Positions 26,501-34,335 of a stretch of 64,000 bases of DNA are shown here, piece by piece. Each line of letters starts with the position of its first letter. Position 1 is the stretch's first letter. The notes beneath the pieces are model-generated. The model had not been told where the DNA came from. It searched no databases and saw only the letters and a list, made by a program, of their open reading frames with translations. The stretch spans positions 5,301,501-5,365,500 of the forward strand of contig JAEOAD010002566.1 of NCBI GenBank assembly GCA_036365145.1, in the 5' to 3' direction. The stretch comes from Orientallactaga sibirica. Taxonomy: Eukaryota > Chordata > Mammalia > Rodentia > Dipodidae. Both the position numbers and the translations under genes were made by a program.

Positions 26501-26793
26501 GAGGTTCACAGTCGGTGGAGCGGGTTGAGAACAAGATGGGTCGCTAGGCTTTCCTTGGGTGGGGAAACATCTGTCCCATGTCACTGCCTGGGAGGGTTAG
26601 CCCACACCCTTTTATCGCCTCCCTTCTCTGCTCGGCCTGCAGAGGCAATCCCAGATTTCCCGGAGGCTGCTTCTCTCTCACCTCCTTAGCCTGGATGTCC
26701 AGGTTTTCCAGAGCTTCCATCACCCGAGAACTACGTTTGTCCACAGCCTCCTGTTCTTCTTTCTGAAGCCCAGGAATGAAGCAAACTCCAGAG
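3122..26793 (-). CDS. PLA2G4C: Cytosolic phospholipase A2 gamma, N-terminal part in nine exons (3' end outside window)
   Basis: Group IVC phospholipase A2: a calcium-independent, membrane-associated lipase with PLA2 and lysophospholipase activity, lacking the C2 domain of other group IV enzymes. Exons: 26682-26793 (5' end tentative), 26353-26489, 20899-21088, 17287-17407, 15577-15717, 13498-13551, 11464-11517, 4658-4795, 3122-3289 (3' end tentative). Every junction restores frame and no stop interrupts the reading. Visible motifs are GSGGGLRAH (oxyanion loop) and AGVSGSTW (nucleophile Ser). Matches to human are close in the catalytic half (FTPHHAG, ERDLTFLRG, GTLPYPIFAAID) and again at EHSWLTKM/NW; the linker between is divergent. 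The catalytic Asp and the C-terminus must lie left of position 1. The ATG found in human is not present at the matching place. The gene lies next to LIG1 on the same strand, as in human. Confidence 0.93.
3861..4172 (+). repeat. DIP-type SINE with target-site duplication
   Basis: Flanked by the direct repeat AAATAAATAGTACTT at 3844-3858 and about 4173-4187, with a (TAAA)n tail. A poly(T) run follows at 4214-4250. Confidence 0.85.
4658..4795 (-). CDS. PLA2G4C: Probable PLA2G4C linker exon, divergent
   Basis: 138 bases: G(split)TDMDRAWTEVDEAVLELVIA, YVEDPNDPSIQDKLRALQKV, LDDKR plus G. Acceptor GAAACAG, donor GTTTGTG (a weak +3 to +6). Codon structure is clean and phases fit both sides. I cannot align it confidently with the human linker. 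The predicted helices (EAVLELVIAYV, IQDKLRALQKVL) suggest a helical insert. Confidence 0.65.
5363..5383. repeat. (CA)n microsatellite
   Basis: About ten CA units. Confidence 0.8.
5444..5880 (+). repeat. Two DIP-type SINEs in a row
   Basis: One copy at about 5444-5602 with (TC)n(AC)n, then poly(A) at 5628-5660, then a second copy at about 5663-5880 that inserted into or beside the A tail. Confidence 0.8.
6450..6490. repeat. (TCTA)n microsatellite
   Basis: About eight TCTA units. Confidence 0.8.
6517..6796 (-). repeat. DIP-type SINE
   Basis: Long T/A-rich tail side, then GAAAGAGAGCACAAGAGACAG and head CTAAGCCATCTCTCCAGTCC. Confidence 0.8.
6831..6965 (+). repeat. Degenerate B1 SINE
   Basis: ACTGGGTGTGATGTTGCACGCCTGTAATC head; the rest is diverged. 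Confidence 0.6.
7008..7310. repeat. Mosaic of B1 (reverse) and DIP (forward) blocks
   Basis: Runs of a reverse B1 alternate with blocks copied from the DIP element just downstream: T-run and GGTTTTT (B1), GGATACAGAACTGGGGAGAT (DIP), GTCTCACTCTGGTCCAGG (B1), CTAATATGCCCTTTCTC to AAAGACTTTC (DIP), then CGAACTCTCAGCGATCCTCC to GCCCGGCT (B1). TATATAGTTTATT flanks the whole as a target-site duplication. Confidence 0.8.
7378..7620 (+). repeat. DIP-type SINE (donor of the mosaic blocks)
   Basis: A normal copy sharing the flanking GGATACAGAACTGGG and the tail ATTGAAAATGCTTTATTTT with the mosaic upstream. Confidence 0.85.
7628..8018 (+). repeat. DIP-type SINE interrupted by a reverse B1
   Basis: DIP head and body to about 7800, a (TTCC)n/T-run and reverse B1 at about 7828-7986, then the DIP tail CTCTGTCCAATAAATAAATAG. 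Confidence 0.85.
8190..8530 (-). mobile_element. LINE-1 fragment, end of ORF2
   Basis: On the minus strand this reads like the L1 ORF2 C-terminus, with stretches WWEYKLIQPLWKSVWRFLKE, then PGHILKGL / LGIYSKDSRSCHRDIC and EQIKKMW. The frame is broken between them, so this is a dead 5'-truncated copy. Confidence 0.8.
8591..8985 (+). repeat. DIP-type SINE followed by B1
   Basis: DIP at about 8591-8818, then B1 at about 8830-8985 (CATCTGGACATGGTAACACATGCC head, A-rich tail). Confidence 0.85.
9018..9232 (+). repeat. DIP-type SINE
   Basis: GGCTGGAGAAATGG head and AAATAAATAAAG tail. Confidence 0.85.
9236..9659. other. AT-rich intron with a DIP head fragment
   Basis: Contains a reverse DIP 5' fragment at about 9465-9513 (AGCACCAAGCCATCTCTCTAGCCC). 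The rest is AT-rich with no gene signal. Confidence 0.5.
9660..10425. repeat. SINE cluster: B1(-), DIP(+), DIP(-), B1(-)
   Basis: B1 reverse about 9660-9805, DIP forward about 9822-10035, DIP reverse about 10040-10243, B1 reverse about 10250-10425. The two DIPs are tail to tail. Confidence 0.82.
10553..10765 (+). repeat. DIP-type SINE
   Basis: Preceded by a diverged B2-superfamily copy at about 10455-10552 and followed by a short related fragment (GCTGGACACTGTGATGGGC). Confidence 0.8.
10957..11018. repeat. (CA)n microsatellite with CGCA variants
   Basis: About 30 dinucleotide units ending in ACGCACGC. Confidence 0.85.
11464..11517 (-). CDS. PLA2G4C: Probable PLA2G4C linker exon
   Basis: 54 bases reading N(split)YIYHLRAEQKMGLHPVE plus G, with acceptor TTGCAG and donor GTAAAC. 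It has no clear human match but enters and leaves in the phases required by its neighbours. The other possibility is a chance match in an intron. Confidence 0.55.
11560..11940. repeat. B1(-) then B1(+) with (AAAC)n tail
   Basis: Old reverse B1 at about 11560-11700. A forward B1 at about 11768-11888 ends in (AAAC)n to about 11938. Confidence 0.75.
12003..12320 (+). repeat. B1 interrupted by a second, reverse B1
   Basis: The outer B1 runs to GAGACCCTACCTT at about 12132. A reverse B1 fills 12132-12298, and the outer tail resumes at GAGACCCTACCTTG. The repeated GAGACCCTACCTT is the target-site duplication. Confidence 0.9.
12936..13235 (+). repeat. B2-superfamily SINE head and a LINE-1 3'-end fragment
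   Basis: SINE-like 12936-13035, then 13036-13235 with GAGGGACTAGTTGGACAG.. and ATTATTATCAGGGCACATTG.., ending GAATGAATAAAAG. The same 3' block recurs at 19478. Confidence 0.6.
13498..13551 (-). CDS. PLA2G4C: PLA2G4C exon: linker start
   Basis: 54 bases: G(split)LWGSALADAEEIKKFIL plus A. LWGSAL matches the human sequence directly after FLRG, which fixes the order. Donor A|GTGAGT. Confidence 0.85.
   Translation of the reverse strand, partial: DYGEVLWLMLKKLRNLF
14205..14412 (-). repeat. B1-ID composite SINE, old copy
   Basis: Reverse B1 (CTCCTGAGTGCTAGGATTTCAGG) and an adjacent reverse ID-type unit (CTGAATCTCAGG..GAGTCACATCGTCAACCC) with one head. Confidence 0.6.
14470..14825 (+). repeat. B1-ID composite SINE with about four tandem ID heads
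   Basis: B1 part at about 14470-14588. Heads with A-box TAGCTCAGTGG / TGGCTTAGCAG / TGGCTCAGTGG / TGGCTCAGTGA each run to CTAGAA-CCACCAGTGA. One tail AAGGTTGTGGGTTCTATCCCC carries a B-box-like core and ends the element. Confidence 0.8.
14826..14930 (+). mobile_element. Possible LINE-1 ORF2 3' fragment
   Basis: GCAGCCATTGTGGATAATAT.. and ATCACATGATTCAGCATACACCC resemble the L1 ORF2 end, diverged. Confidence 0.45.
15128..15260 (+). repeat. Old B1 SINE
   Basis: GACCAGGCATGGTATGCACAC head to GAGACCCCGTCTGAG. Confidence 0.65.
15577..15717 (-). CDS. PLA2G4C: PLA2G4C exon: lipase domain
   Basis: 141 bases: K(split)TWFEFTPHHAGYPALGAY, VPITNFGSKFEKGRLVRYEP, ERDLTFLR plus G. The 5' splice site is GAGAG|GTCAAG, with C at +3 instead of the usual purine. 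Confidence 0.94.
16688..16920 (+). repeat. DIP-type SINE
   Basis: AAGAGATGGCTTAGTGG head; (TC)n and AAATAAATAAATAAA tail. The flanking AAATACAAATGAG at 16669 and 16920 is the target-site duplication. Confidence 0.85.
17150..17235 (-). repeat. ID-type SINE unit, single head
   Basis: Reverse ID-like: GACTGAGCCCAGAGCTCAGTGCATGCTGGG..CAAGCACCCTACCACG. Confidence 0.55.
17287..17407 (-). CDS. PLA2G4C: PLA2G4C exon: lipase domain
   Basis: 121 bases: LQDSSLSSMKKHVEEGTLPY, PIFAAIDGDLQPAWKKTKTQ plus A. The acceptor could also be six bases downstream (CTTCAG|GAC). The longer choice aligns with human LPESHLSNMKK. Confidence 0.93.
17600..17792 (-). repeat. DIP-type SINE
   Basis: Head CACAAAGCCATCTCTCCGGCC at the right end. 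Confidence 0.85.
18060..18340. repeat. Imperfect tandem duplication containing B1-like pieces
   Basis: TCTGCATCGTGCTGG and ACAGAACTCAAGAGG recur at ~80-90 bp spacing, then CTCAAGAGGCTCAGGCGGGA recurs twice. Confidence 0.65.
18518..18665 (+). repeat. About two and a half imperfect 65-bp repeats
   Basis: GACAATGTCT..GAGA..GCAGA.GAAAAC.CTCTCAT repeats at about 18538, 18593 and 18648. Confidence 0.6.
18893..19010 (+). repeat. (GGGA)n purine-rich tract
   Basis: Over 100 bases of almost pure A/G on the plus strand. Confidence 0.8.
19125..20130. repeat. Cluster of four B1, one DIP-like and a LINE-1 end
   Basis: B1(+) about 19125-19286, DIP-like(+) 19290-19477, LINE-1 3' end(+) 19478-19612 (ends ATCAATAAAAGAC), B1(+) 19617-19780, B1(-) 19828-19975, B1(-) 19985-20125. 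Confidence 0.78.
20147..20575. repeat. DIP(+) then B1(-)
   Basis: DIP about 20147-20375, a 30-base T run, then reverse B1 to about 20575. A (GGAA/GGGA)n stretch follows at 20586-20640. Confidence 0.85.
20899..21088 (-). CDS. PLA2G4C: PLA2G4C exon: lipase domain
   Basis: 190 bases completing the Trp codon, then ALSSFYTNNGNVEKAEAELK, HRFEQKEWHLKDSLERVIKA, AKMENYSLTDFWAYLVVSKQ, TRE. The human counterpart ends in the same FWAYMVISKQTRE stretch. A minisatellite begins about 110 bases upstream of this acceptor. Confidence 0.94.
21195..21972. repeat. 91-bp minisatellite, 8-9 units
   Basis: Units begin TAGTGATAACTGACATGAGA and include CAGGAGGGTAAGGCTC and GGGATCACTCACCCACTTTC. Starts at 21288 and 21379 give the 91-base period. 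One unit near 21745 is shortened. The array lies in a PLA2G4C intron about 110 bases upstream of an exon. Confidence 0.93.
22190..23010 (+). repeat. AATAAA-family repeat interrupted by DIP, B1 and an 11-bp tandem repeat
   Basis: Left part about 22230-22380 (CACCCAGGAGACACACCTCAGG), DIP at about 22385-22605, B1 at about 22618-22770, then ACTGGATGTA/ATA repeated six times at 22808-22868, and the right part ending near GTCATAGTAATAGAGAAAA. Confidence 0.7.
23365..23540 (+). repeat. B1 SINE with target-site duplication
   Basis: AAAAGAAACTACAT flanks both ends (about 23355 and 23539). Confidence 0.88.
23620..24178 (+). repeat. AATAAA-family repeat interrupted by a DIP SINE
   Basis: GAATCACCTAGGAGACACACC left, GTCACAGCCATGAGAAAAATAACC right. 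DIP at about 23757-23968, flanked by the duplication AGAAAGGAGAAAGTGGG. Confidence 0.8.
24240..24457 (-). repeat. DIP-type SINE
   Basis: Right end CCACTGAGCAATCTCCCCAGACC is the reversed head. Confidence 0.8.
24460..25815. other. PLA2G4C intron without recognised feature
   Basis: Unique-looking sequence of about 1.35 kb. I see no exon that fits the gene's phases and no clear repeat. Confidence 0.5.
25820..26185 (+). repeat. AATAAA-family interspersed repeat
   Basis: TATGATGGTTAACCGTGGTTG start, AAAGTAAACCTGCCCTTCC..TTGTCAGTTATTCTGTTACAGC end. An uninterrupted copy. Confidence 0.65.
26353..26489 (-). CDS. PLA2G4C: PLA2G4C exon: oxyanion loop and nucleophile serine
   Basis: 137 bases: APVIAVLGSGGGLRAHIACL, GVLSELKELGLLDAVMYLAG, VSGST plus TG of Trp. 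Contains both the glycine-rich oxyanion motif and the GVSGS nucleophile elbow. Donor TG|GTAAGT. Confidence 0.96.
26682..26793 (-). CDS. PLA2G4C: PLA2G4C N-terminal exon (start codon not found)
   Basis: Reads SGVCFIPGLQKEEQEAVDKR, SSRVMEALENLDIQAKE and ends at GAG|GTGAGA. Human reads MGSSEV..IPGLQKEE, but here the codon before GGA-AGC-TCT is CCG instead of ATG, and an in-frame TGA lies six codons further up with no ATG between. The right boundary is set at an AG just before CTCTGG. If that acceptor is used, an upstream exon supplies the start. Otherwise translation begins at the Met of VMEAL. Confidence 0.75.
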
Positions 26794-27002
26794 CTTCCCG
26801 GGACAAGATAAAAACATCAAACTTCAGGAAATTGGAAGTGAGAAAGAAGGAATAAATAGCACAACTTATCTACTGTGGTGCTGTCCAAGGAGGTAGACAA
26901 CAGCTGCAGTTGGCTTTTGAAGCGAACGTGATGTGTTAGACTGGAGAAGGGCTGTGAGTGAGAAACGCACACCAGATATTGAAAACATAAACTAAAAGAC
27001 AT

Positions 27003-28330
27003 GTAGGGCTGGAGGGAGAGCTCAAGCGCTCAAGTGCTTGCCTTGCAAGTATGAGGACCTGAGTGTAATTCCCAGAATCCACTGGGTGTGGTGGTATGCC
27101 CCTGTAATCCCAGTTCTATGGAAGCAGAGACAGGAGGATTTCTGGGGCTCACTGGCCAGACAGCCTAGTCTAATTGGTGAGCTTTAGGCCAATAAGAGAC
27201 CTGTCTTAAAAAGAGGTGATGGGGAGCTGGAGAGATGGCTCAGCATTTAAAGCACTGGTCTGCAAAGCCCAAGGGCTGAGGTTTGATTCTCCAGTACCCA
27301 CGTAAGCCAGATGCACAAGGTGGTGCATGAATCTGGAGTTCATTTGCAGTGGTGAAAGGCCCTAATGGGCCCATTCTCTCTCTCTCAAATAAATAAAATA
27401 CTAATTTAAGAAAGAGGTGGTAGGGCTGGAGAGATGGCTTAGCAGTTCAAGCACTTGCCTGCAAGGCCTAAGGACCCAGTTTTGATTCTCCAGTACCCAC
27501 GTAAGCCAGATACACAAGGTGGCACATGTGTCTGGAGTTTGTTTGCAGTAGCTGGAGGCCCTGGAATTCCCCCCCGTAAAATAAATAAATAAAACATTTT
27601 TTAAAAAGAAAGGGCTGGAGAAAAGGTTCAGCAGTTAAGGTGCTTGCCTGCAAAGCCTAATGACCAGAGTTTGATTCCCCAGTACCCACGTAAAGCCAGA
27701 TGCACAAAGTGGGGCATGCATCTAGAGCTCGTTTGTAGCAACCAGCAGCTGGAGACCTTGGAACACCCATTCTTTCTTTCAATCTCTCTTCTACCTCTCT
27801 CTCTCTCCTTACAAATAAATAAATAAATAAATAAATAAATTTTTTTAAAAAGAAAGAGGTGGGGCTGGAGAGATGGCTTAGCGGTTAAGGCGTCTGCCTA
27901 CAAAGATAAAGTATCCCTGTTAGACTCTCCAGGACCCACGTAAGCCAGATACACAAGGGGCACATGCACCTGGAGTTCGTTTGCAATGGCTGGAGGCCCT
28001 GGCATACCCATTATTTAAATTTAAAAGGAAGAAAGGGAGGGAGGGAGGGAGGGAGGGGTGGATTTTGCTGGAGAAATGGCTCAATGAATAAAGTACTGGC
28101 CGCCCAAGTCTGAGTACCTGAGTTAGGATCCTCAGAACCCACATAAAGCCAGATGCAGTAGGCAAGCATCTGTATCTCAGAATGCCTATGGTGAGGACGG
28201 GAGCTGTCCGGGTGTGTGTGTGGGGGGGGGACAGGAGAATCTGCAAGCTCACAGACCAGCGAGCCTGCTGAATGCAAGATTAAATGAGAGATCCTGCCTC
28301 AAGGTGGAAGGCAAGGTCTGTTACGTGAGG
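27003..28330 (+). repeat. Train of six B2-superfamily SINEs in one direction
   Basis: B3-like about 27003-27215 (GGGGCTCACTGGCCAGACAG, GAGACCTGTCTT), DIP about 27226-27410, 27423-27600, 27612-27845 and 27861-28060, then a B3-like copy 28065-28330. Junctions fall in A-rich tails, several sharing AAAGAGGTGG. Confidence 0.8.
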
Positions 28331-28366
28331 TTGTCCGCTAACCTCCATAAGCGTACTATGACGTGT

Positions 28367-28409
<43 letters not shown>
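28367..28409. repeat. (CA)n microsatellite
   Basis: About 20 CA units at the end of the SINE train. Confidence 0.85.
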
Positions 28410-28410
<1 letters not shown>

Positions 28411-28651
28411 AGCCCATTATTTGGTACACTAATATATATTAATAAAAAATTAAACAAATGTTTTGAAAAGTGAGAGGTGGGTAGCATTCCTGAGGAATGG
28501 TTCCAGAGGCTGTTCCTTGGCCTCCAACATGCATGTGCACACATACATGTGCACCCACACAAATATATGAACATGCATATACATGCATGAACACCGCATA
28601 TGCAAAGAAAGATAAAAGGGAACACACAGTATCTCTCAGCAATAATTTTGC

Positions 28652-28790
28652 TGGGCGTGGTGGCGCACACCTTTAATTCCAGCACTCGGGAGGCAGAGGT
28701 AGAGGACCGCCATGAGTTCAAGGCCACCCTGAGACTACATAGTGAATTCCAGGTCAGCCTGGGCCAGAGTGAAATCCTACCTCAATAACC
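28652..28790 (+). repeat. B1 SINE
   Basis: TGCTGGGCGTGGTGGCGCAC head; followed by (AATAAT)n at 28798-28838. Confidence 0.85.
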
Positions 28791-28884
28791 CAAGCATGAT
28801 AATAATAATAATGAGAATAATAATAATTATTATTATTTCTGTTGTGATTTTTCTGAATTACAATGTTCAGCTATAATGAATATG

Positions 28885-29205
28885 AATACGAATACTGTTT
28901 GCCCTTGGTAACTGCAGGGTCTGCATATGCAAATTTAATGACCCTCAAAGCTAAAACCCTAGGGAAAATGCTACCTCTGCACTGAACATGTACAAACATC
29001 ACCTTGTCTCTGTTCCCTAAACAGTACAACAGAATAACTATGTTCATAGAACTTATAATATATTATATACTATAAATAATATACGGATAGATGCAAATAC
29101 TATGCCACTTTATATAAGGAACCAAAGCATCAGGGGATTTTGGTATCTGCAGGAGGACTAGAGAAGTGGTCCCCATGGATATGGAGGGACAGCTGCATAA
29201 TATAC
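28885..29205 (+). mobile_element. Old DNA transposon fragment (Tigger/MER-like)
   Basis: TTTGCCCTTGGTAACTGCAG at one end and GATATGGAGGGACAGCTG at the other form diverged inverted ends. Internal CTGAACATGTACAAACATC and CCACTTTATATAAGG match an ancient mammalian element whose exact name I cannot give. Confidence 0.65.
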
Positions 29206-29459
29206 CATTAAGAGTAACAGCACAGTGCAGCTGTGGTGGAAAACAGCCTAATGGGTCTCAGAAATGATGGACAGAAGAAGCTGGGCGTGATGGTCTATTT
29301 CTGTAGCCCCAGAACTCAGGAGCTGAGACAGAAGGACTGCCAATTTGAGTCCATACACTACATAATGATACCCTATCTTAAAACACAAAAAATACAGGGA
29401 AGATACTGAGTAAAGGAATGGAGGGGAGGGCTAATCAAAATCTAAGAGTATGAATAAGT

Positions 29460-30725
29460 CATTTGGAAACCTACTTTTTTGAACAATGGCACACCTAGAA
29501 GCCATAGATTATTACTTGAAAATTTTCAGTGCCAGGGATGGGATTACCTTCCAGTGAGTTGTTGGCCAGGGAGGTCCCTGATACCCCCAAAACATTACAG
29601 GTCATTGCTGAGGCTCTTGGTTTCCCACCAGGAATAGATGGGAAGACCCTATTGCTGAAGACTCCACATACTTGGGCTGCAAGGTCTCTGAGAAATCCTG
29701 CTGGAGCTGAGCTGAAAATCTCCTCTGTGTAGACCAGCTGACAGGAAGCTGGAAAAAGCTATGCTGCATGCAGTTCCATGAGAGAGAGAGAGAAATCACC
29801 AATGGAGATAAACAACAGTGGACACTACAAGCCTTAAAATTGGCCAGTCAGGCCAAATGAGACAACAGTGCAATAGTGCCATGTCTGTTATGGGGGAAAC
29901 CAACCGCTCTCTAATAGGACTGGAGGCCCGCTCCATGGGAGGGAATACATCCCTGATACTGAAAACCTACAACAGGGGTAGTCATGAGCCCTAGGGATGT
30001 AATGTCTGCTGGTGTCTGGCTAAATGTATAAACTATGCTCACCAAATTGCCCAGTAAGCACTTCTCTTAATGTCCACACCCATACATTAATGCTACTCTC
30101 ACTTTTGATTAGAGAAGCTTCTCTTTTCCGATGGTGGTGACCTTGGGATGATTCAGAAGGCATCATGGTGCTGAGAAGAAGGGACAGAGGAGTGCTCAGC
30201 ACTGAAACATCTCAAACCCACCTTCCAAAGCTCAAGGTCCATTGTGGAAGAGGCGATGGAAAGACTGTAAGAGCCAAAGGGAAGGACTTCTTACAATGTG
30301 CTTTTCCAGATACAAAATGGCCTGGATATCCATGACCTCACAGTGTCTGACACTACCTACACAAGACCATCATAATAGGAGGAAAAGATCATGACATCAA
30401 AATAAAAGAGACTGAGCCGGGCGTGGTGGCGCACGCCTTTAATCCCAGCACTAGGGAGGCAGAGGTAGGAGGATCGCCGAGAGTTCGAGGCCACCCTGAG
30501 ACTACATAGTTAATTCCAGGTCAGCCTGGACCAGAGTGAGACCCTACCTTGCAAAAACCAAAAAAAAAATAAATAAATAAAATAAAAATAAAAATAAAAG
30601 AGACTGATTGAGCGGGGGAGGGGATATGATAGAGAAAGGAGTAGCAAAGGGGAAAGTGGGGGGGGGAGGGAATTATAGTGGTTTATTATCTATAATTATA
30701 GAAGTTGTCAATAAAATAAAAATAA
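29460..30725 (+). mobile_element. LINE-1-like 3' region
   Basis: Recalls rodent L1 3' UTR: GTTATGGGGGAAACCAACCG, AGCTTCTCTTTTCCGATGG, CCACCTTCCAAAGCTCAAGG, ending GTCAATAAAATAAAAATAAAAAG. A B1 with the duplication AAATAAAAGAGACTGA sits at about 30417-30590. No open ORF. Confidence 0.6.
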
Positions 30726-30729
30726 AAAG

Positions 30730-31590
30730 TTAAACCAAATTACCATACTACCCAGCACTTTCACTGGTAGGTAGACAATCAAAAGAAATGAAAGTTGGGT
30801 GCTAGAGAGATGACTTAGCAGTTCAGGTGTTTGCCTACACAGCCAAGGGACCCAGGTTCGATTCCCCAGGACCCACATAAGCCAGATGAACAAGGTAGCG
30901 CATGCATCTGGAGTTCGTTTGCAGTGGCTGGAGGCCCTGATGTGCCCATTCTCTATCTACCTCTCTCTCTCTCTCTCTCTCTCCCCACCCCCCTCAAAAT
31001 AATAAACAAAATATTGTTTTTAAAAAGATAATGCTATGACAGAGCCAGACACAAAGGTCCTATCTGGTGTGACTCCACTTATGCAGAACATCCAGAAAAG
31101 GACAATCCAAGGAGACAGGGAACAGGTTGCTAGTTGCCAGAGGCTGTGGACAGAAGAAACGGGAGGTGCTTAATGGGAAAGGGGTTCTTTGGGGATGATC
31201 AAGCCATTCCAGAACTAAACTTAGGTGGCAGTGGGACCATCTTGTGAATGTGCTGCCACTGAATCATTCACTTTAAAATGGTTAAAAGGCCTGGAGAGAT
31301 GGCTTAGTGGTTAAGCACTTGCCTGTGAAGCCTAAGGACCGCGGTTCAAGGCTCAATTCCCCAGGACCCACATAAGCCAGATGCACAAGGTGGCACATGC
31401 ATCTGGAGTTCATTTGCAGTGGCTGGAGGCCCTGGTGTGCCCGTTCTTTCTCTCTATCTGCCTCTTTCTCTTTCTCTGTCTGTTGCTTTCAAATAAATAA
31501 ATAAAAATGAAAAAAAGAAAAAAAAAAATAAAATGGTTAAAAGGGGAAATTTTTATATGTATTTTATCACAGTAAAACAATTTAAGTGGA
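30730..31590 (+). mobile_element. Ancient LINE-1 3' end interrupted by two DIP SINEs
   Basis: CAATCAAAAGAAATGAAAG (ORF2 end) and, after the SINEs, CAGAACATCCAGAAAAGGAC, GTTGCTAGTTGCCAGAGGCTG, CACTTTAAAATGGTTAAAAG (3' UTR). DIPs at about 30798-31020 and 31288-31530; the second has AAAATGGTTAAAAGG on both sides. Confidence 0.72.
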
Positions 31591-33419
31591 AAAAATTGAA
31601 TAGCACCTGTTTCTTTTTACTCTTTAAAATATGGTTAAAAACATGTAAACTATGTATATGACTCACCCTGTGTTCATACTGGGTAGTGGTGATTCAGGTG
31701 ACTCAAGATTCATCTTCCCTTTCTGCAATGCAATGTTCCCCTTTCCTGTAGCACAATGTTCCTGTTTTGTGGTGGGTTGGCAATTTCTAAAGTCAATATT
31801 GGTTTTGGCTGTGGCTTCTGTGGGAAAGAATCTAGATGAATATTTTACTAAAACAGGTTAGTTCACCAACCCATCCTTCCTGGGCAATGATTACCTGATA
31901 AATATCATGAGCTGAATTCAAATATCCAGAAAAGCAAGCAAGCAAACAAAACCATCTTGAGTTTGGAGCAGGGTAGGAGGAAATGAGTTACCCTGCCCTT
32001 GCGGAGTTTGTTGAAAGCCCTTTTGAAAGAACTGATTTGTGGTAAGTCATTCATTATTCCCCTCGCCCTGCTCTGTAAGTAACCCCAGTAAACGCACTGG
32101 TTCACCAGAACTGGTTTTGGTATAATCCTCCTGTGGTCTGACATCTGTCCCCTATCTGGGGGACATAGGCGTTCAATGTCACTCCAAAGGAAAAGTTTCC
32201 CGTGACTCCTGGCGAGCAGTGGCTTTGGACCAGTCCTTGCCTGGTTCTCCCCCTGAAGTTCCTCCCTTTGGAAAGGTCTCAGAGATGTTTTAAGTCCTTA
32301 TGTGGGTGGCAAGAAAATAGCTGAGGGAGCAGGGACAATGGCATAATTCTGCCTTCTGCATGTACTTTCATCCAATAAATGTGCTCCCCTCCCATGGAAG
32401 GAACTAGATGAAAAGAGATACACTTCAGTGGGCAAAATGAACTGAGGAATTACCAGCAGGAGTTGTCAATGCCCGTCGGGGTAAAGTGATTCACACATCC
32501 AACACAGACTTTCTTGTCACATCTTCACTGCATATCTACTCACCAGTTGATCCTGTTCTGTGCTGGTGCCCGTTTAGAATGAAACTCCCCAGCAAGGACC
32601 TGCTAACCTCACTCACCATCAGAGGTCAGATTACAGACTCAACTTCAATAGCACAACCACAGGGGACCATAGGGGGAAAGTTTGGTGAAAGCTTTTGGTA
32701 CTTACAGACCTTGAGGATATCCAGCAGGCCTTGGGTGCTGAGAGAATGTGGAGAGACGATTCGGCAACTAGCAGACTATATTAGGGGACTAGGGTATGGG
32801 TCGCTCCAGGCTGGCATGCAAATGTGTGAATGGCATATTTAACAGAAGCCTGTAGGGAGGGTGGTATTGGCAAAGGGAGGAGTGACTTTAAGTATTTATC
32901 TTTGTTGCAGGCCAGGGCACCCTTTGGGTGTGGTAAAGAATTACCTGGAAACTGTCAAGGGGAACTGAACCCTGTTCCTGGGAAGAGTTCAACTTACATT
33001 AGAAATGGATCAAAATGGGGTTGATAAATAAACAAGTCAAAGTATAAGCACTTGACAAGGGCTGTTTTTAAAAACGACTTTCATATATTCAAAGGGCACA
33101 CTCCTTGTGCCCATTCCCACTGTCAAGTTCTCTTATTTTTCAGAACTTGACCGAAGATTCATTTATGCTTTGCTAACAGCTTCTAATACTCCCCACAGCT
33201 TTTCTAATCGAAACGTTAGAGTGGAGATGTCACGTTTTGATCTGCATTTACATCGCAGCACAGCATTGAGAATGTGCTAGGACTTTGCCCTTCTGTCCTC
33301 CTCCCCGTTTCTGCTTCTCCCTCCATTGACTCTCTCCTGTCCTCTTATTCTCTTCCTCTTGTCCTTTCTTCCCTCTCTCTACCTTTCCCTTCCAGTTTTC
33401 TGTTGCGTATGTGCAGTGT

Positions 33420-33720
33420 ATGTTGTATGCATGTGGGCACACGTGTGAGGAATGGTGCACAGGCACGCGTGTGCGTGTGTGCGTGCGTGCACACACATGA
33501 AGGCCAGGGGTTGACATCAGGTGTCTTCCTCAGTCACTTTCCACCTTGGTTTTGAGTCAGGGTCTCTCACTGAAGCTGGAGTTCACTGATTTAAGCTACT
33601 ACAAACACACACACCGTACACACACACACTACGTCTCCATATAAACACGTGATAGGAATACACATATATACATATATATTATATATACATATATATACAT
33701 ATTCATACACACAACAAGTA
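33420..33720. repeat. Low-complexity GT/CA and TA tract
   Basis: GTGTGCGTG and ACACACAC runs, then CATATATACATATATATTA. Confidence 0.7.
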
Positions 33721-33867
33721 CACTAGAAGAAGAGAAAGAAAAGCACACATATAAGGAACCTGGAAAAAACAAACCATACTCCAATACTAGTTAATACAAG
33801 AGAGCAAAGGTAAAACCAGAAGAACTACAAAACAAGAAAAATGGCAAAAAAAAAAAAAAAAAATGTG

Positions 33868-34085
33868 GAGGACTGTGGAGGTGGCTCAGGGGTTAAAGTG
33901 CTTGCCTGCAAAGCCTAATGACAAGTGTTCAATTCCCCAGTGCCCATGTAAAGCCAGATGCACAAACTGGCCCATGCATCTGGAGTTTGTTTGCAGTGGC
34001 TAGAGGCTCTGGCACACCATTCATTCGCTCTCTCTCTAACTCTGTTTGCAAATAAATAAATGAATGCATACATAAATTTTTTTAA
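33868..34085 (+). repeat. DIP-type SINE
   Basis: GGAGGTGGCTCAGGGGTTAAAG head. Confidence 0.82.
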
Positions 34086-34104
34086 AAGAAAGAAAAAGAG
34101 AAGC

Positions 34105-34335
34105 CACTTTTGAGGCACAGCACTGATACTGTACACTTGGTCACATACAGACACAAGCAGTGACACTGTACACTGTCACAGACACAAGAACTGACACTAT
34201 ACCCTTGATCACACACAGACACAAGCAGTGACACTGTACACTGTCACAGACACAAGAACTGACACTATACCCTTGGTCACACACAGACATGGCACTGACA
34301 CTGTATACTTACCCCCCCCCCACACACATACTGTA
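34105..34335 (+). repeat. Short tandem repeat of a ~75-bp unit, about 2.5 copies
   Basis: GACACAAGAACTGACACTAT and ACACAAGCAGTGACACTGTA each occur twice at about 75-base spacing, with a C run at 34312-34320. Confidence 0.75.
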
